This document shows positions 10,502 to 18,550 of a DNA stretch of 64,000 bases, in pieces. This DNA comes from Bacillus sp. FJAT-27225 (GTDB taxonomy: Bacteria; Bacillota; Bacilli; Bacillales; Cytobacillaceae). Location of the stretch: contig NZ_MAYU01000012.1 in assembly GCF_001685025.1 (NCBI RefSeq), positions 856,467 to 920,466 on the forward strand. The letters are read 5' to 3'. A program made the position numbers and the translations under genes. Under the pieces are notes generated by a model. It saw nothing but the letters and a program-made list of their open reading frames with translations, made no database searches and was not told the DNA's origin. Position 1 is the first letter of the stretch. The number at the start of each line of letters is the position of its first letter.

Positions 10502-11050
10502 TTGAAACTTAAAATGTTTGCGGCTGCCTTGCTGGTTGGTGTTGTACTGGCCGGTTGCAGCGGACAGGGTGAAAAGGAAGAAACTTCGCCTCCTAAACCA
10601 GCTGTATCTCAAGAACAGCCAACCATAAAGGAATTGGTTGCCGATATTAGTTCAGGCAAGGCGGGCGTTGAATCGGCCTCCATCACGTCGGATGAATTGA
10701 TTATTAGAAAAGCCGGTGGAAGCGAAGTGGTTGAGAACTTGCCGGCAGACGAGTTTTTTGTTTCGATTGCTCCATATATCACTCAAACCCATGAATGAGC
10801 AATCCATAACTTGGCAGGTTGCCAAGGAGAGCTTTCAAACACCGAGTTTGACGTTTACATTGAAGACAGCAAAGGAAATGTAGTAGTCGATGAGACTCTT
10901 GCTTCAGGAGAAAATGGATTTATCGATTTGTGGCTGCCGCGGGATGACACGTATAAAACCAGAATTGAGCACGACGGCAAAGCGGTTGAGGCCGAACTCA
11001 GCACCTTTCAGGGCGAAAACACGTGCATCACTACCATGCAGCTTATGTAA
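10502..11050 (+). CDS. cueP: CueP-family copper-binding protein, probable selenoprotein (Sec99)
   Basis: CueP is an exported copper-binding protein. This one is a lipoprotein, with signal peptide MKLKMFAAALLVGVVLAGC and lipobox LAGC. Start TTG 10502 follows AGAGGAG at 8 bp. The frame contains TGA at 10796-10798 (codon 99) and then continues, still CueP-like, to TAA at 11048-11050 for a total of 182 residues. The TGA falls in ITQTHE-U-AIHNLAGCQGE, where the family has Cys. The later cysteines are C107 and C175. The spacings +8 and +68 equal those I recall for Salmonella CueP C96, C104 and C172. A perfect 6-bp hairpin with loop AGGTT lies at 10810-10826. The alternative is a simple nonsense mutation. 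The intact downstream frame, the exact Cys position, the hairpin and three more such genes nearby make selenocysteine much more likely. Confidence 0.85.
10796..10826 (+). promoter_or_regulatory. UGA-Sec codon and bSECIS-like hairpin of cueP
   Basis: TGA 10796-10798 is followed by the stem CTTGGC/GCCAAG (10810-10815 with 10821-10826), six perfect pairs, and a 5-nt loop AGGTT. G at loop position 2 is 19 nt after the TGA. Bacterial SECIS elements are an apical stem-loop 16-37 nt after UGA with an early loop G, and the E. coli fdhF loop also begins AGGU. The match is very good. Confidence 0.85.
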
Positions 11051-11063
11051 TAGATTTAACTAC

Positions 11064-11098
11064 AAAGGGCCCAGCCGCGTTGTTGGCTGGACCCCTTT
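11064..11098 (+). terminator. cueP terminator
   Basis: The strong GC-rich stem AAAGGGCCCAGCC / GGCTGGACCCCTTT starts 14 bp after the cueP stop codon that lies beyond the TGA. Its position after 11050 and not after 10798 supports the longer reading of cueP. The T-run is short. Confidence 0.7.
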
Positions 11099-11137
11099 CA
11101 TATTAGAGAGGCCCGCATAAAAAGTAGGGCCAGCCCT

Positions 11138-12025
11138 CTAAAACTCATTTTTCCTTTTCTGCACCTCATTTTCCAAATTGTCACGGAAGGCCTTTTCCGC
11201 ATTCTTGTCGAAGCTTCCCATGTAGATGTTTTTCCCATAAAAAATCTCGTCCATCTCCCACTTGATGCTGCCTTCGATTTCCTTCCGCTGCTCCTTGCTC
11301 AGCTTATCCTTTGTATAGCCGAACAAGTAATTATTCAAATCGAAATCGCGCAGCTTGCACTTTGTATGGAAGATGTTTTCCTGATAGACGTTGACATCAA
11401 TCATCTGAAACTTATCGGCCATTTCGTCCGGAATGTAATTCTGGATTGACGAAATCTCGTGGTCAATGAACAGCTTGTAACCTTCCTTATCACGTGTGAA
11501 CCCGCGCACCCGGTAATCAATTGTCATCACGTCCGTCTCGAACGAATGAATCAAGTAATTGAGCGCCTTCAGCGGCGAAATCTCCCCGCACGTCGACACA
11601 TCAATATCGGCGCGGAACGTCGAAATCCCTTCATCCGGGTGATATTCCGGATATGTATGCACCGTAATATGGCTTTTATCAAGGGCCAGCGTTACATTTG
11701 AGGGCAGCGGCCCGGGCGATTCCTCAAAATGCTCAGTCGGCACCTCGACAACCGGCCCCTCCGATACAAGCATCGTCACACTCGCACCCTGCGGCACATA
11801 GTCCTGCTTGGCCACATTCAGCACATGCGCCCCGATAATATCGGCAACATGTTTCAGGATATTCGTAAGGCGATCCGCGTTATACTGCTCGTCAATATAC
11901 TCCAAATACGCTTCACGTTCTTCCTTCGTCCCGGTATAGCAAATATCATACATATTGAAGCTAAGCGACTTCGTTAAGTTATTGAATCCATGCAGCTCCA
12001 CTCGCTGCTGCGGTGTCAAATCCAT
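11138..12025 (-). CDS. speD: S-adenosylmethionine decarboxylase proenzyme (E. coli type)
   Basis: SpeD makes decarboxylated S-adenosylmethionine, the aminopropyl donor for spermidine. It is synthesised as a proenzyme that cuts itself and converts a serine into the pyruvoyl cofactor. The cleavage motif [13 protein letters not shown] is seen, with cleavage expected between K117 and S118. At 295 residues it belongs to the long E. coli-type class and not to the ~125-residue SpeH class usual in Bacillus. It begins with ATG 12025 after a GGAGGGGG stretch. A GC-rich hairpin at about 11105-11137 follows the gene. It is convergent with cueP and stands alone, with no speE beside it. Confidence 0.92.
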   Translation of the reverse strand: MDLTPQQRVELHGFNNLTKSLSFNMYDICYTGTKEEREAYLEYIDEQYNADRLTNILKHVADIIGAHVLNVAKQDYVPQGASVTMLVSEGPVVEVPTEHFEESPGPLPSNVTLALDKSHITVHTYPEYHPDEGISTFRADIDVSTCGEISPLKALNYLIHSFETDVMTIDYRVRGFTRDKEGYKLFIDHEISSIQNYIPDEMADKFQMIDVNVYQENIFHTKCKLRDFDLNNYLFGYTKDKLSKEQRKEIEGSIKWEMDEIFYGKNIYMGSFDKNAEKAFRDNLENEVQKRKNEF

Positions 12026-12205
12026 CGTGCAAACCCCCTCCGAATCTCGTAAATACTTTTATCATACCCATTCCAACTTCAAAAAAAACGACGCTTGCTT
12101 TTTGGAAAACCAACAGCCGCCGAAGCCTATTCATAGCTGGCCATACGACAAGCACTGTTGGCCTGTCCTTATTCCCGATACGCGTATCTCTCCGTCACAA
12201 AACGT

Positions 12206-12235
12206 TTGAAAAGCAGCAGGTTTCCACCATATATT
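12206..12235 (+). promoter_or_regulatory. Promoter of the first PCYCGC gene
   Basis: TTGAAA (12206-12211), an 18-bp spacer and TATATT (12230-12235) make a good sigma-A promoter. It ends about 45 bp before the ATG at 12280. No metal-regulator palindrome was recognised within it. Confidence 0.5.
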
Positions 12236-12279
12236 CCTTGTTAAAATAGGAATATAAATAAATGAAAGAGGAGAGGGCC

Positions 12280-12738
12280 ATGAAATTATCCCGATATTTG
12301 CTGCTAATGTTTTCAATCCTGGCCATCGGCATCATTTCGGCCTGCAGTTCGGAATCATCAACTGAAGAGCTGAAATTGGATTCAAAACATGCCGCCTTGC
12401 CAGATTATGTCCTGCAAACTCCTGATAAGGTGCAGGAAACATATGTAATGGCTGCCCAACATCCCGATGCACTCGCATCCGTGCCATGCTATTGCAGCTG
12501 CGGCACTGGTTCAGGCCACGAAAGCAACCTGGACTGCTTTGTTAAAGGAATGGATTCAGACCTTGCTGTAACTGAATGGGATCCTCACGGCACCGCTTGA
12601 GACATTTGTGTCAATATCGCCCGGGAGGCGGTAGAAATGAAACAAGACGGAAAAAGCCTGAAGAAAATCCATGAAACAATTGTAGATAAATACTCACAGT
12701 ACGGTGAAGAAACGCCAACACCAGTACCTTCCAATTAA
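12280..12738 (+). CDS. PCYCGC-motif lipoprotein, probable selenoprotein (Sec107), copy 1
   Basis: This exported lipoprotein (MKLSRYLLLMFSILAIGIIS then AC) belongs to the PCYCGC-motif family of unknown function. The family motif is VPCYCSCGTGSGHESNLDCF, followed by VTEWDPHG. The frame meets TGA at 12598-12600 (codon 107) in PHGTA-U-DICVNIAREAV, where I expect the family's conserved CxxC, so the protein would carry a UxxC redox motif. The frame then runs on through GKSLKKIHETI to the typical ending TPTPVP and TAA at 12738, 152 residues in all. ATG 12280 is preceded by AGAGGAG; an earlier in-frame ATG at 12262 lies before that site. Stopping at TGA would remove about 45 family-conserved residues. 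It is a tandem paralogue of 13014-13469. Confidence 0.87.
12598..12633 (+). promoter_or_regulatory. UGA-Sec codon and bSECIS-like hairpin, PCYCGC copy 1
   Basis: After TGA 12598-12600 the stem CGCC/GGCG (12618-12621 with 12627-12630) carries the loop CGGGA, with G at loop position 2 lying 23 nt after the TGA. TAT (12615-12617) pairs with GTA (12631-12633) to extend it to 7 pairs including one G-U. A small GACA/TGTC hairpin precedes it. The layout fits a bacterial SECIS. Confidence 0.83.
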
Positions 12739-12745
12739 TATTCTT

Positions 12746-12783
12746 AGAAAAGCTGGGCTCTTTTTTAAAAAAGAGCCTTTCTA
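12746..12783. terminator. Terminator after PCYCGC copy 1
   Basis: The palindrome GGCTCTTTTTTAAAAAAGAGCC lies 8-45 bp after the TAA at 12738, that is, after the read-through end of the gene and not after the TGA. It could act in either direction. Confidence 0.75.
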
Positions 12784-12800
12784 GTTCAGCAAAAATAGTA

Positions 12801-12900
12801 ATCCAGCGACCTTTAAAATAATTCAGCGATTCTGGAGATAATTCAGCGATTTTTAAAATAATTCAGCGATTCTGAAGATAATTCAGCGATTTTAAGAGTA
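12801..12900. repeat. Five-unit 20-bp degenerate array, word ATTCAGCGAT
   Basis: Five consecutive 20-bp units start at 12801, 12821, 12841, 12861 and 12881. Each begins ATTCAGCGAT (ATCCAGCGAC in the first), and tails alternate between TTTTAAAATA and TCTGRAGATA forms. The array lies between the two PCYCGC genes. Confidence 0.9.
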
Positions 12901-13013
12901 GAGAGGGAACCTGTAAAGTCCCCAATCGCCGTTCACAATTTCTTAGATGTTTCTCGATACTTTCTGCACATTTTTCGTTCATTCTTAAACTATACAAACA
13001 AGGAGGTCCGACG

Positions 13014-13469
13014 ATGAAATTATCCAGATATCTGTTACTGATGTTTTCTATCCTGGCAATCGGAATTATTTCCGCCTGCAACTCATTGGATACAGAAAAC
13101 CTTGAGCTGGACGCAAAGCATACACCTCTGCCGGATTATGTATTGCAAAGCTCTGATAAAGTGCAGGAAACATACCTATTGGCTGCCAAATATCCTGAAG
13201 CTCTAGCTGCATCTCCATGCTATTGCGGCTGCGGAATGGATGACGGTCACAAAAGCAACCTTGATTGCTTTGTCAAAGGAATGGGTGAAGGCAATGCCGT
13301 AACCGAATGGGATCCTCACGGCACCGCTTGAGACACGTGTGTCAATATCGCCCGGGAGGCGAGTATGATGAAACAAGACGGTAAAAGCCTGAAGGAAATC
13401 AATAAAACGATTGTTAAGCATTATAAGAACTTGGGGGAAGGGACCCCTACACCTGTCCCTGCAAATTAA
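13014..13469 (+). CDS. PCYCGC-motif lipoprotein, probable selenoprotein (Sec106), copy 2
   Basis: This is a second copy of the PCYCGC-motif lipoprotein, with the same signal peptide start MKLSRYLLLMFSILAIGIIS, family motif SPCYCGCGMDDGHKSNLDCF and VTEWDPHG. TGA at 13329-13331 (codon 106) lies in PHGTA-U-DTCVNIAREA. The frame continues through GKSLKEINKTI and TPTPVP to TAA at 13467-13469, 151 residues. ATG 13014 follows AAGGAGG. The copies differ at many positions before and after the TGA, yet both keep the TGA, the UxxC pattern and the hairpin. This is the signature of selection for read-through and not of decay. The role is probably redox or metal related, inferred from the Cys content and the neighbouring copper genes. 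Confidence 0.87.
13329..13366 (+). promoter_or_regulatory. UGA-Sec codon and bSECIS-like hairpin, PCYCGC copy 2
   Basis: The same CGCC-CGGGA-GGCG hairpin lies at 13349-13361, 23 nt from the TGA to the second loop base. T13348 pairs with A13362, and ATA (13345-13347) can pair with TAT (13364-13366) across one bulged G. The bases right after GGCG differ from copy 1, yet pairing is largely kept, a sign of conserved structure. Confidence 0.83.
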
Positions 13470-13481
13470 CAGCCCATAAAG

Positions 13482-13511
13482 AAAAGGCATTCGAGCGAAT
13501 GCCTTTTCTTG
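13482..13511. terminator. Terminator after PCYCGC copy 2
   Basis: The stem AAAAGGCATTC / GAATGCCTTTT with loop GAGC is followed by CTTG. It is symmetrical and may work in both directions. It lies 12 bp after the TAA beyond the Sec codon. Confidence 0.85.
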
Positions 13512-13533
13512 TTCGTATATATCGGCTTCAACA

Positions 13534-13614
13534 TTACGCCGCCATTTTCCGGTATGCCTCGGCACAGCGGAAGCAGGCTTCGCCATTGCCTGCAATATTC
13601 GTGTAATCATGCAT
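13534..13614 (-). CDS. Possible 26-aa Cys-motif peptide
   Basis: A short minus-strand frame from ATG 13614 encodes MHDYTNIAGNGEACFRCAEA and ends YRKMAA. The CFRCAEA pattern recalls the end of four-helix copper-binding proteins, such as SCFKCAEACRQ in the gene at 41529. No ribosome site at a normal distance was found and stops lie just upstream in frame, so it may be a gene remnant. The terminator at 13482-13511 follows it. Confidence 0.25.
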   Translation of the reverse strand: MHDYTNIAGNGEACFRCAEAYRKMAA

Positions 13615-13699
13615 GTCCAAGTTGAGATTAATTTAACTAGCACTTTCCTTTTAGATGTCCGAGAAAGGTTTATCTGCCAAAAATTCCAAAGAGGTAAAA

Positions 13700-13733
13700 A
13701 AACTGGCTGGATTAGAAGAATTCCAGCCAGTTT
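13700..13733 (-). terminator. Terminator of the copper operon
   Basis: The stem AAACTGGCTGGA / TCCAGCCAGTTT is followed on the minus strand by TTTTTTT. It lies just after the 40-aa frame that follows copA, which suggests that frame belongs to the operon. Confidence 0.9.
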
Positions 13734-13739
13734 GCTATT

Positions 13740-13862
13740 TTAATGGTTCGATTGTTCCTGTTGCGGAACTTCATCCGCTCCGGCTGTTGCCGAGTATATT
13801 CCATATCCCGCCATTACCAGTGCAAGATATGCAACAGCTGCAATTGCCCACTTTTTAACCAT
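13740..13862 (-). CDS. Small membrane peptide after copA (40 aa)
   Basis: The frame encodes 40 residues beginning MVKKWAIAAVAYLALVMAGY. One membrane span (about residues 5-24) is followed by a short polar tail ending QEQSNH. ATG 13862 follows GGAGGAAGAAGAC, a strong ribosome site lying just before the copA stop at 13876. The operon terminator follows at once. I do not recognise the family. Its place suggests a CopA-associated small subunit, which is inference only. Confidence 0.75.
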   Translation of the reverse strand: MVKKWAIAAVAYLALVMAGYGIYSATAGADEVPQQEQSNH

Positions 13863-13875
13863 GTCTTCTTCCTCC

Positions 13876-16314
13876 TTACAATTTTACCTTTTGAAGGCGG
13901 AGTGCATTCAGGACGACAGATACAGAGCTGAACGCCATGGCCGCACCAGCGAGCCAAGGGGCGAGGAAGCCGAGTGCCGCAACTGGAATGCCAAGGGTAT
14001 TGTAGCCAAAGGCCCAGAATAGGTTCTGCTTAATGTTGCGGATCGTAAGCTTACTCATAAAGATGGCATCCGCAATGCTGTTCAAATCACCGCGAATCAA
14101 GGTAATGTCGGCAGCTTCCATTGCCACATCCGTACCGGTTCCGATTGCCATACCGATGTCAGCCATTGCTAGCGCCGGAGCATCATTGATACCGTCGCCA
14201 ACCATCGCAACTTTTTTACCGGCAGATTGAAGCTTTTTCACTTCCTCTGCTTTCCCTTCTGGAAGGACCTCGGCAATCACGTTGTCAATGCCGGCTTCTG
14301 CTGCGATTGCCTTCGCAGTCTGGGTATTGTCACCTGTAATCATGATGACCTCAAGGCCCATCTCTTTAAGGCGTTTGATCGCAGCCTTTGAAGTGTCCTT
14401 GATCGTATCCGCTACTGCTACGATTCCAACATATTGGCGATCAATGGCAACCAGCATCGCTGTTTTTCCTTCACGCTCGAGCGCATCCATTTTTTCAAAA
14501 GCAGTTTCGCTGTTGACTCCATGCTTTGCCATTAATTTGCGGGTTCCAATCAGCAAATCACGGCCGCTAACTGAAGCCTTTATACCAAAGCCAGGAATAT
14601 TTTCAAAAGCAGTTACAGAAGAGAAAGCGACTTCCCTTTCTTTGATGCCCTGGACAATCGCCTGGGCGAGCGGATGCTCGGACTGCCGCTCAGCAGAGCC
14701 GACAAGGGCAAGGAAATCATTTTCTGCCATCGTTCCGGAAAGGATCACATCTGTCAAAACAGGCTTTCCGTTTGTAACTGTACCTGTTTTATCAAGGATG
14801 ACTGTATCAATTTTATGGGTCATTTCAAGATGCTCGCCGCCCTTGAACAAGATTCCGTATTCAGCGGCACGCCCGGAGCCGGCCATAATGGAAGTCGGAG
14901 TTGCCAGGCCGAGTGCACATGGGCAGGCAATGACAAGGACGGCAATCATGTTTTCAAGCGCTTCGGCAAAGTTGCCAGGCTCTGCCCAGAAGTACCAAAC
15001 AAGGAAGGTAACAACGGCAATTCCAACCACGATTGGAACGAATATACCGGAAATCTGGTCTGCAAGACGCTGGATTGGCGCCTTTGAACCCTGCGCTTCC
15101 TCGACGACCTTGATGATTTGGGCGAGCGCCGTGTCACGCCCAACCTTTGTTGCTTCAATTTTAATAAAGCCATTCTTATTGATTGTCGCGCCGATGACTT
15201 CGTCTCCGACTGTTTTATCAACCGGAACGCTTTCCCCGGTCAGCATCGATTCATCAATGGCAGACTGTCCCTCGACAATTTTCCCATCCACCGGGATTTT
15301 ATCGCCTGGTTTGACATGGATGATGTCGCCGACAAGCACTTCCTCGAGCGAAACTTCGACCTCAGCCCCATTTCGTTCCACAATCGCCGTCTTAGCCTGA
15401 AGTCCCATCAGTTTCTTAATGGCCTCTGAGGAACGCCCCTTTGCCTTTGCTTCAAAAAGCTTCCCAAGGATAATTAGTGTCAGCAGGACTGCACTTGTTT
15501 CATAGTAAAGCTCAACGGAATGCGCGCTGCTGCCCAGTGATGCAAACGATAGGTACAAGCTGTAAAAATACGCGGCGGATGTGCCGAGGGCGACCAACAC
15601 ATCCATGTTGGCACTGCCGTTTTTCAAAGCCTTATAGGCGCCAACGTAGAATTGGCGGCCTATTATGAACTGGACCGGTGTTGCCAGAGCAAGCTGTACC
15701 CACGGATTCATAAACATATCCGGCACATAAATAAAGGATGTGAACGAAAAGTGACCCACCATCGACCAAAGCAGCGGCAACGATAAGATAAGCGAAAAAA
15801 TGAATTTTCCGGTTTGTTTTTCAATCTCACGCTGGCGATGGTCAGCTGTTGCCTGCTCGTTTGCTGCTTCCTTTATGGAAGCCCCATAGCCAAGATCCTC
15901 AACTTTTTTAATAATATCGCGTTCCGAAAGAAGGGATGGATTATATTCAACCGTTGCTTTTTCAAGGGCAAGGTTTACATTTGCGTTGGCCACTCCGTCC
16001 ATTCTTTTCAAGCCTTTCTCGATTCTAGTCGAGCAGGCTGCACAGGTCATCCCGGTGATATCGAATTCCTTTTTCTCGGCTATAACATCATAGCCAAGGT
16101 CACGGACCTTACTTTCCAGTGCGGCAAGGTTAGTGACAGCCGGGTCAAACTTGACTGAGGCCTTTTCGAGTGCCAAGTTGACATTTGCTTCCTGGACACC
16201 TTCAAGCCTGTTCAAGCCCTTTTCAATTCGGACCGCACAGGCTGCACAAGTCATTCCGGTAATTTGCATGGTGGTTTCTTTCGCTGATTTTTCAATCGCT
16301 GTCCCAGTACTCAT
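13876..16314 (-). CDS. copA: Copper-exporting P1B-type ATPase CopA
   Basis: CopA exports Cu(I) across the membrane at the cost of ATP. Two N-terminal metal-binding domains ([13 protein letters not shown] and [13 protein letters not shown]) are followed by eight membrane segments, the CPC ion path motif in [15 protein letters not shown], the phosphorylation site DKTGT and the hinge [19 protein letters not shown] 16314 is chosen because AAAGGAG lies 6 bp upstream, giving 812 residues; a longer frame to 16338 lacks a site. It is third in the operon csoR-copZ-copA. A CsoR-type palindrome lies directly in front of it, so it may also have its own copper-controlled promoter. Confidence 0.96.
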   Translation of the reverse strand: MSTGTAIEKSAKETTMQITGMTCAACAVRIEKGLNRLEGVQEANVNLALEKASVKFDPAVTNLAALESKVRDLGYDVIAEKKEFDITGMTCAACSTRIEKGLKRMDGVANANVNLALEKATVEYNPSLLSERDIIKKVEDLGYGASIKEAANEQATADHRQREIEKQTGKFIFSLILSLPLLWSMVGHFSFTSFIYVPDMFMNPWVQLALATPVQFIIGRQFYVGAYKALKNGSANMDVLVALGTSAAYFYSLYLSFASLGSSAHSVELYYETSAVLLTLIILGKLFEAKAKGRSSEAIKKLMGLQAKTAIVERNGAEVEVSLEEVLVGDIIHVKPGDKIPVDGKIVEGQSAIDESMLTGESVPVDKTVGDEVIGATINKNGFIKIEATKVGRDTALAQIIKVVEEAQGSKAPIQRLADQISGIFVPIVVGIAVVTFLVWYFWAEPGNFAEALENMIAVLVIACPCALGLATPTSIMAGSGRAAEYGILFKGGEHLEMTHKIDTVILDKTGTVTNGKPVLTDVILSGTMAENDFLALVGSAERQSEHPLAQAIVQGIKEREVAFSSVTAFENIPGFGIKASVSGRDLLIGTRKLMAKHGVNSETAFEKMDALEREGKTAMLVAIDRQYVGIVAVADTIKDTSKAAIKRLKEMGLEVIMITGDNTQTAKAIAAEAGIDNVIAEVLPEGKAEEVKKLQSAGKKVAMVGDGINDAPALAMADIGMAIGTGTDVAMEAADITLIRGDLNSIADAIFMSKLTIRNIKQNLFWAFGYNTLGIPVAALGFLAPWLAGAAMAFSSVSVVLNALRLQKVKL

Positions 16315-16328
16315 ATTCTCAACTCCTT

Positions 16329-16347
16329 TATACCCCATTAGGGTATA
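16329..16347. promoter_or_regulatory. CsoR operator in front of copA
   Basis: TATACCC-CATTA-GGGTATA is a 19-bp palindrome of the CsoR-box type (TACCC...GGGTA) found upstream of copZA in Bacillus. It sits about 15 bp before the copA start on the minus strand. Confidence 0.75.
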
Positions 16348-16474
16348 TTTATTTGAAAAAAGGAACGTGCCAGCAGAGAGGCACGCGCCCTAATAGTTCC
16401 AGCTACAGCACCAAGCCTGGCCGTCCAGTAACTTCGCCTTAAACAGGCCTTTTCTGGCGCTATCGCTTTTAAAA

Positions 16475-16681
16475 TTAAACTACGTCATATCCTTGGTCTT
16501 CAATTGTTTCCTTAATTTTATCAAGTGAAACGGAATCGCTGTTGTACTCGACTGCAACTGTTTTTTCGTTTAGGTCAACAAGGACACGCTCCACGCCGTC
16601 CAGCTTGCCTACGCTTCCTTCAACTGCTTTGACGCAATGCCCGCAAGACATTCCTTCTACGTTCAACAATGTTTTTTCCAT
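16475..16681 (-). CDS. copZ: Copper chaperone CopZ
   Basis: This 68-residue heavy-metal-associated protein carries the copper site GMSCGHCVKAVE. It delivers Cu(I) to CopA. It lies between csoR and copA, as in B. subtilis relatives. It starts with ATG after GAGAGGGGAATTC. The gap to copA (16348-16474) shows no gene; a weak hairpin around 16440-16470 might reduce read-through. Confidence 0.95.
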   Translation of the reverse strand: MEKTLLNVEGMSCGHCVKAVEGSVGKLDGVERVLVDLNEKTVAVEYNSDSVSLDKIKETIEDQGYDVV

Positions 16682-16708
16682 GAGTGAATTCCCCTCTCAA
16701 AAAGTAAA

Positions 16709-17056
16709 TTATTTTTTCATGAGCCTTTGAATGGTTACAAGCAGCTCATCGACAACCTCGTGATCGCCTTCCTGGATTCGTTCTACTATGCAGCTTTTCA
16801 TATGCCCTTCAAGCAGGATTTTTGCGACGGAATTCAATGCGGCCTGTGTCGCCGAAATTTGTGTAATGACATCATCGCAATACGTATCCTTTTCGATCAG
16901 GCCCTTGATGCCTCTGATTTGACCCTCAATCCGATTTAGCCTGGTGATAAGATTCGATTTCGTTTTATCGGAATGATGGCTTTTTCGCACCGAGCCTTCA
17001 GAATTGCAATGGTCCTCGCACACAGGTACTGTTTCTTCAGGATTAATTAATTCCAT
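16709..17056 (-). CDS. csoR: Copper-sensing repressor CsoR
   Basis: This is a four-helix repressor of copper efflux genes, released from DNA by Cu(I). The Cys-His-Cys ligand set is visible as DTYCDDV and HMKSCIVE, and the helix start SNLITRLNRIEGQIRGIKGL is typical of the family. The N-terminal extension is rich in Cys and His (CEDHC, KSHHSD). It is the first gene of the copper operon. A CsoR-type box overlaps its promoter region, which suggests autoregulation. Confidence 0.93.
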   Translation of the reverse strand: MELINPEETVPVCEDHCNSEGSVRKSHHSDKTKSNLITRLNRIEGQIRGIKGLIEKDTYCDDVITQISATQAALNSVAKILLEGHMKSCIVERIQEGDHEVVDELLVTIQRLMKK

Positions 17057-17084
17057 TCCATCGCCTCCTTATGGCTATTCTACT

Positions 17085-17102
17085 ATACCCCCCTACCCTA
17101 TG
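17085..17102. promoter_or_regulatory. CsoR box candidate in front of csoR
   Basis: TATACCCCCCTACCCTAT lies 29 bp upstream of the csoR start. It has the C-rich TACCC core of CsoR sites but is a less perfect palindrome than the one before copA. Confidence 0.55.
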
Positions 17103-17192
17103 CAAGTTATTTTTACCAAAAAATTTCTTTTTATGTACCAATTCATTCAAGGTATCTTAATTTCGTCACAATTATATTTTCTCATGAAATTG

Positions 17193-17217
17193 GTTTCAAT
17201 TATTCCACAGGGGGTAA
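17193..17217 (+). promoter_or_regulatory. Sigma-B type promoter
   Basis: GTTTCA, a 13-bp spacer and GGGTAA match the Bacillus sigma-B consensus GTTTAA-N12-14-GGGTAT closely. It lies 63 bp before the response regulator-phosphatase gene, so that gene is likely induced by general stress. Confidence 0.7.
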
Positions 17218-17279
17218 TGTAAAGGGATATACTTAATAAAGAGAGAGAACAGTTTTAAGGAAGGCAAAGGGGTATTGAG

Positions 17280-18419
17280 ATGGCGATTTTGATAGTTGAC
17301 GATAACCAAGTGAATTTATTTTTAATAGAAAAAATCCTTAAACGGGCGGGTTATACAAATTACCGGTCCTTTTTGTCAGCCCGGAAGATGCTCGAGTATG
17401 TACAAATTGACAATCCGCATCCAATTGAACGGCCAGCAGATGTTATTCTCATGGATATCATGATGCCGGAAATGGATGGAATTGAGGCATGCCGGCGCCT
17501 CCAGGAGCATCCGCAAACAAGGGATATCCCTGTCATCTTCGTAACCGCGCTGGAGGATTCGAATAAAGTGTCTGAAGCGCTTGATGCTGGTGGAAGTGAC
17601 TATGTCATGAAGCCAATTAACAAAACCGAACTGCTGGCGCGAATTCGTGTTGCGCTCAGACTGAAATATGAAAAAGACTGGCACAAGGAGCAGGACGAGA
17701 AAATCCAGAACGAGCTGCACCTGTCAATGCAGGTACAGAAAAGCCTGTTAAGCGAGCCTGTAGTTGAAGACAACTTGTTGATTAAGGCTTCTTATCAGCC
17801 GGCCAATACACTTGCCGGAGATATGTATTATTGGCATAAAATTGATAAAAATCGATATGCGGTCATCTTGCTTGATATGATGGGACACGGTATTTCTGCC
17901 TCACTCGTATGCATGTTCATTTCCTCTGTACTCCGTGACTTGATCAGGGCCAATCCCGATCCCGAGCATGTTATTCGTGGGCTGAATCGCTGGATGAGTT
18001 CACTGAACAGCCGGAACCAGCAAATCCCGTATTATTTTACGGCTATTTATGGTGTTGTGGACACGGGGGCGAAAACACTTCAATATGTTAATGCCGGCCA
18101 TCCATCCGGGTTTGCCCTCATTGATGGAACGGAACTGGCAGAACTAAAATCCACTACATTCGCAGTTGGTTTTTTTGATACCATTAATGTTGAAAAACAA
18201 GTTTTAACCTATAAGGACTCGGCTCAGCTTCTCCTGTTTACAGATGGAGTTCCGGAAACGGCGGAAAAGCACGGTCTTCCCGGAATGGACTTTATGAGGG
18301 AGGTTGCCTCTCAGCACTTGGAAGTCAACGAACAGGAACCTGTTGACTTTTTGCTGTCCAAGGACCTCCAGAAAGTGGCCGATGATGATATTTGCGTCAT
18401 TGTGATCCAAGCTAGCTAA
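17280..18419 (+). CDS. Response regulator with PP2C (SpoIIE/RsbU-type) phosphatase
   Basis: Residues 1-122 form a receiver domain (VDDNQVN, phospho-acceptor Asp in ILMDIMMPEMDG, Lys in YVMKP). After a linker, a PP2C-type phosphatase (about 160-378) shows AGDMYYW, DMMGHGISASL and FTDGVPET, the metal-binding pattern of RsbU, RsbP and SpoIIE. Such proteins dephosphorylate an anti-anti-sigma or STAS partner when the receiver is phosphorylated. Likely partners in the window are the hybrid kinase at 19537 and the SpoIIAA-like protein at 22492. The sigma-B promoter in front implies positive feedback or stress induction. ATG 17280 is preceded by a weak GGGGTATTGAG site. Confidence 0.92.
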   Translation: MAILIVDDNQVNLFLIEKILKRAGYTNYRSFLSARKMLEYVQIDNPHPIERPADVILMDIMMPEMDGIEACRRLQEHPQTRDIPVIFVTALEDSNKVSEALDAGGSDYVMKPINKTELLARIRVALRLKYEKDWHKEQDEKIQNELHLSMQVQKSLLSEPVVEDNLLIKASYQPANTLAGDMYYWHKIDKNRYAVILLDMMGHGISASLVCMFISSVLRDLIRANPDPEHVIRGLNRWMSSLNSRNQQIPYYFTAIYGVVDTGAKTLQYVNAGHPSGFALIDGTELAELKSTTFAVGFFDTINVEKQVLTYKDSAQLLLFTDGVPETAEKHGLPGMDFMREVASQHLEVNEQEPVDFLLSKDLQKVADDDICVIVIQAS

Positions 18420-18447
18420 ATGATTTGGTTTACTTTTTACCCTTTCG

Positions 18448-18482
18448 AACGCATAACTCTTGATTGGAGTTGTGCGTTTTTG
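18448..18482 (+). terminator. Terminator of the phosphatase gene
   Basis: The stem AACGCATAACTC / GAGTTGTGCGTT has one G-T pair and is followed by TTTTTG. Confidence 0.85.
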
Positions 18483-18550
18483 TTTTGAACGGCGCCCCGG
18501 ATCTATTCAGTCAAGAAGGCTCTGCCCCATCTATGTGGTTCTGTTTAGCA

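Noticed and set aside
10811-11050. A separate small gene after the cueP TGA
   Set aside because: It lies in the same frame as cueP, has no ribosome site and encodes the C-terminal half of the CueP family. It is the continuation of one gene.
12801-12900. CRISPR array
   Set aside because: Units are 20 bp, directly adjacent and degenerate, without unique spacers, and no cas gene is in the window. The same holds for the arrays at 7808, 33731 and 56625.
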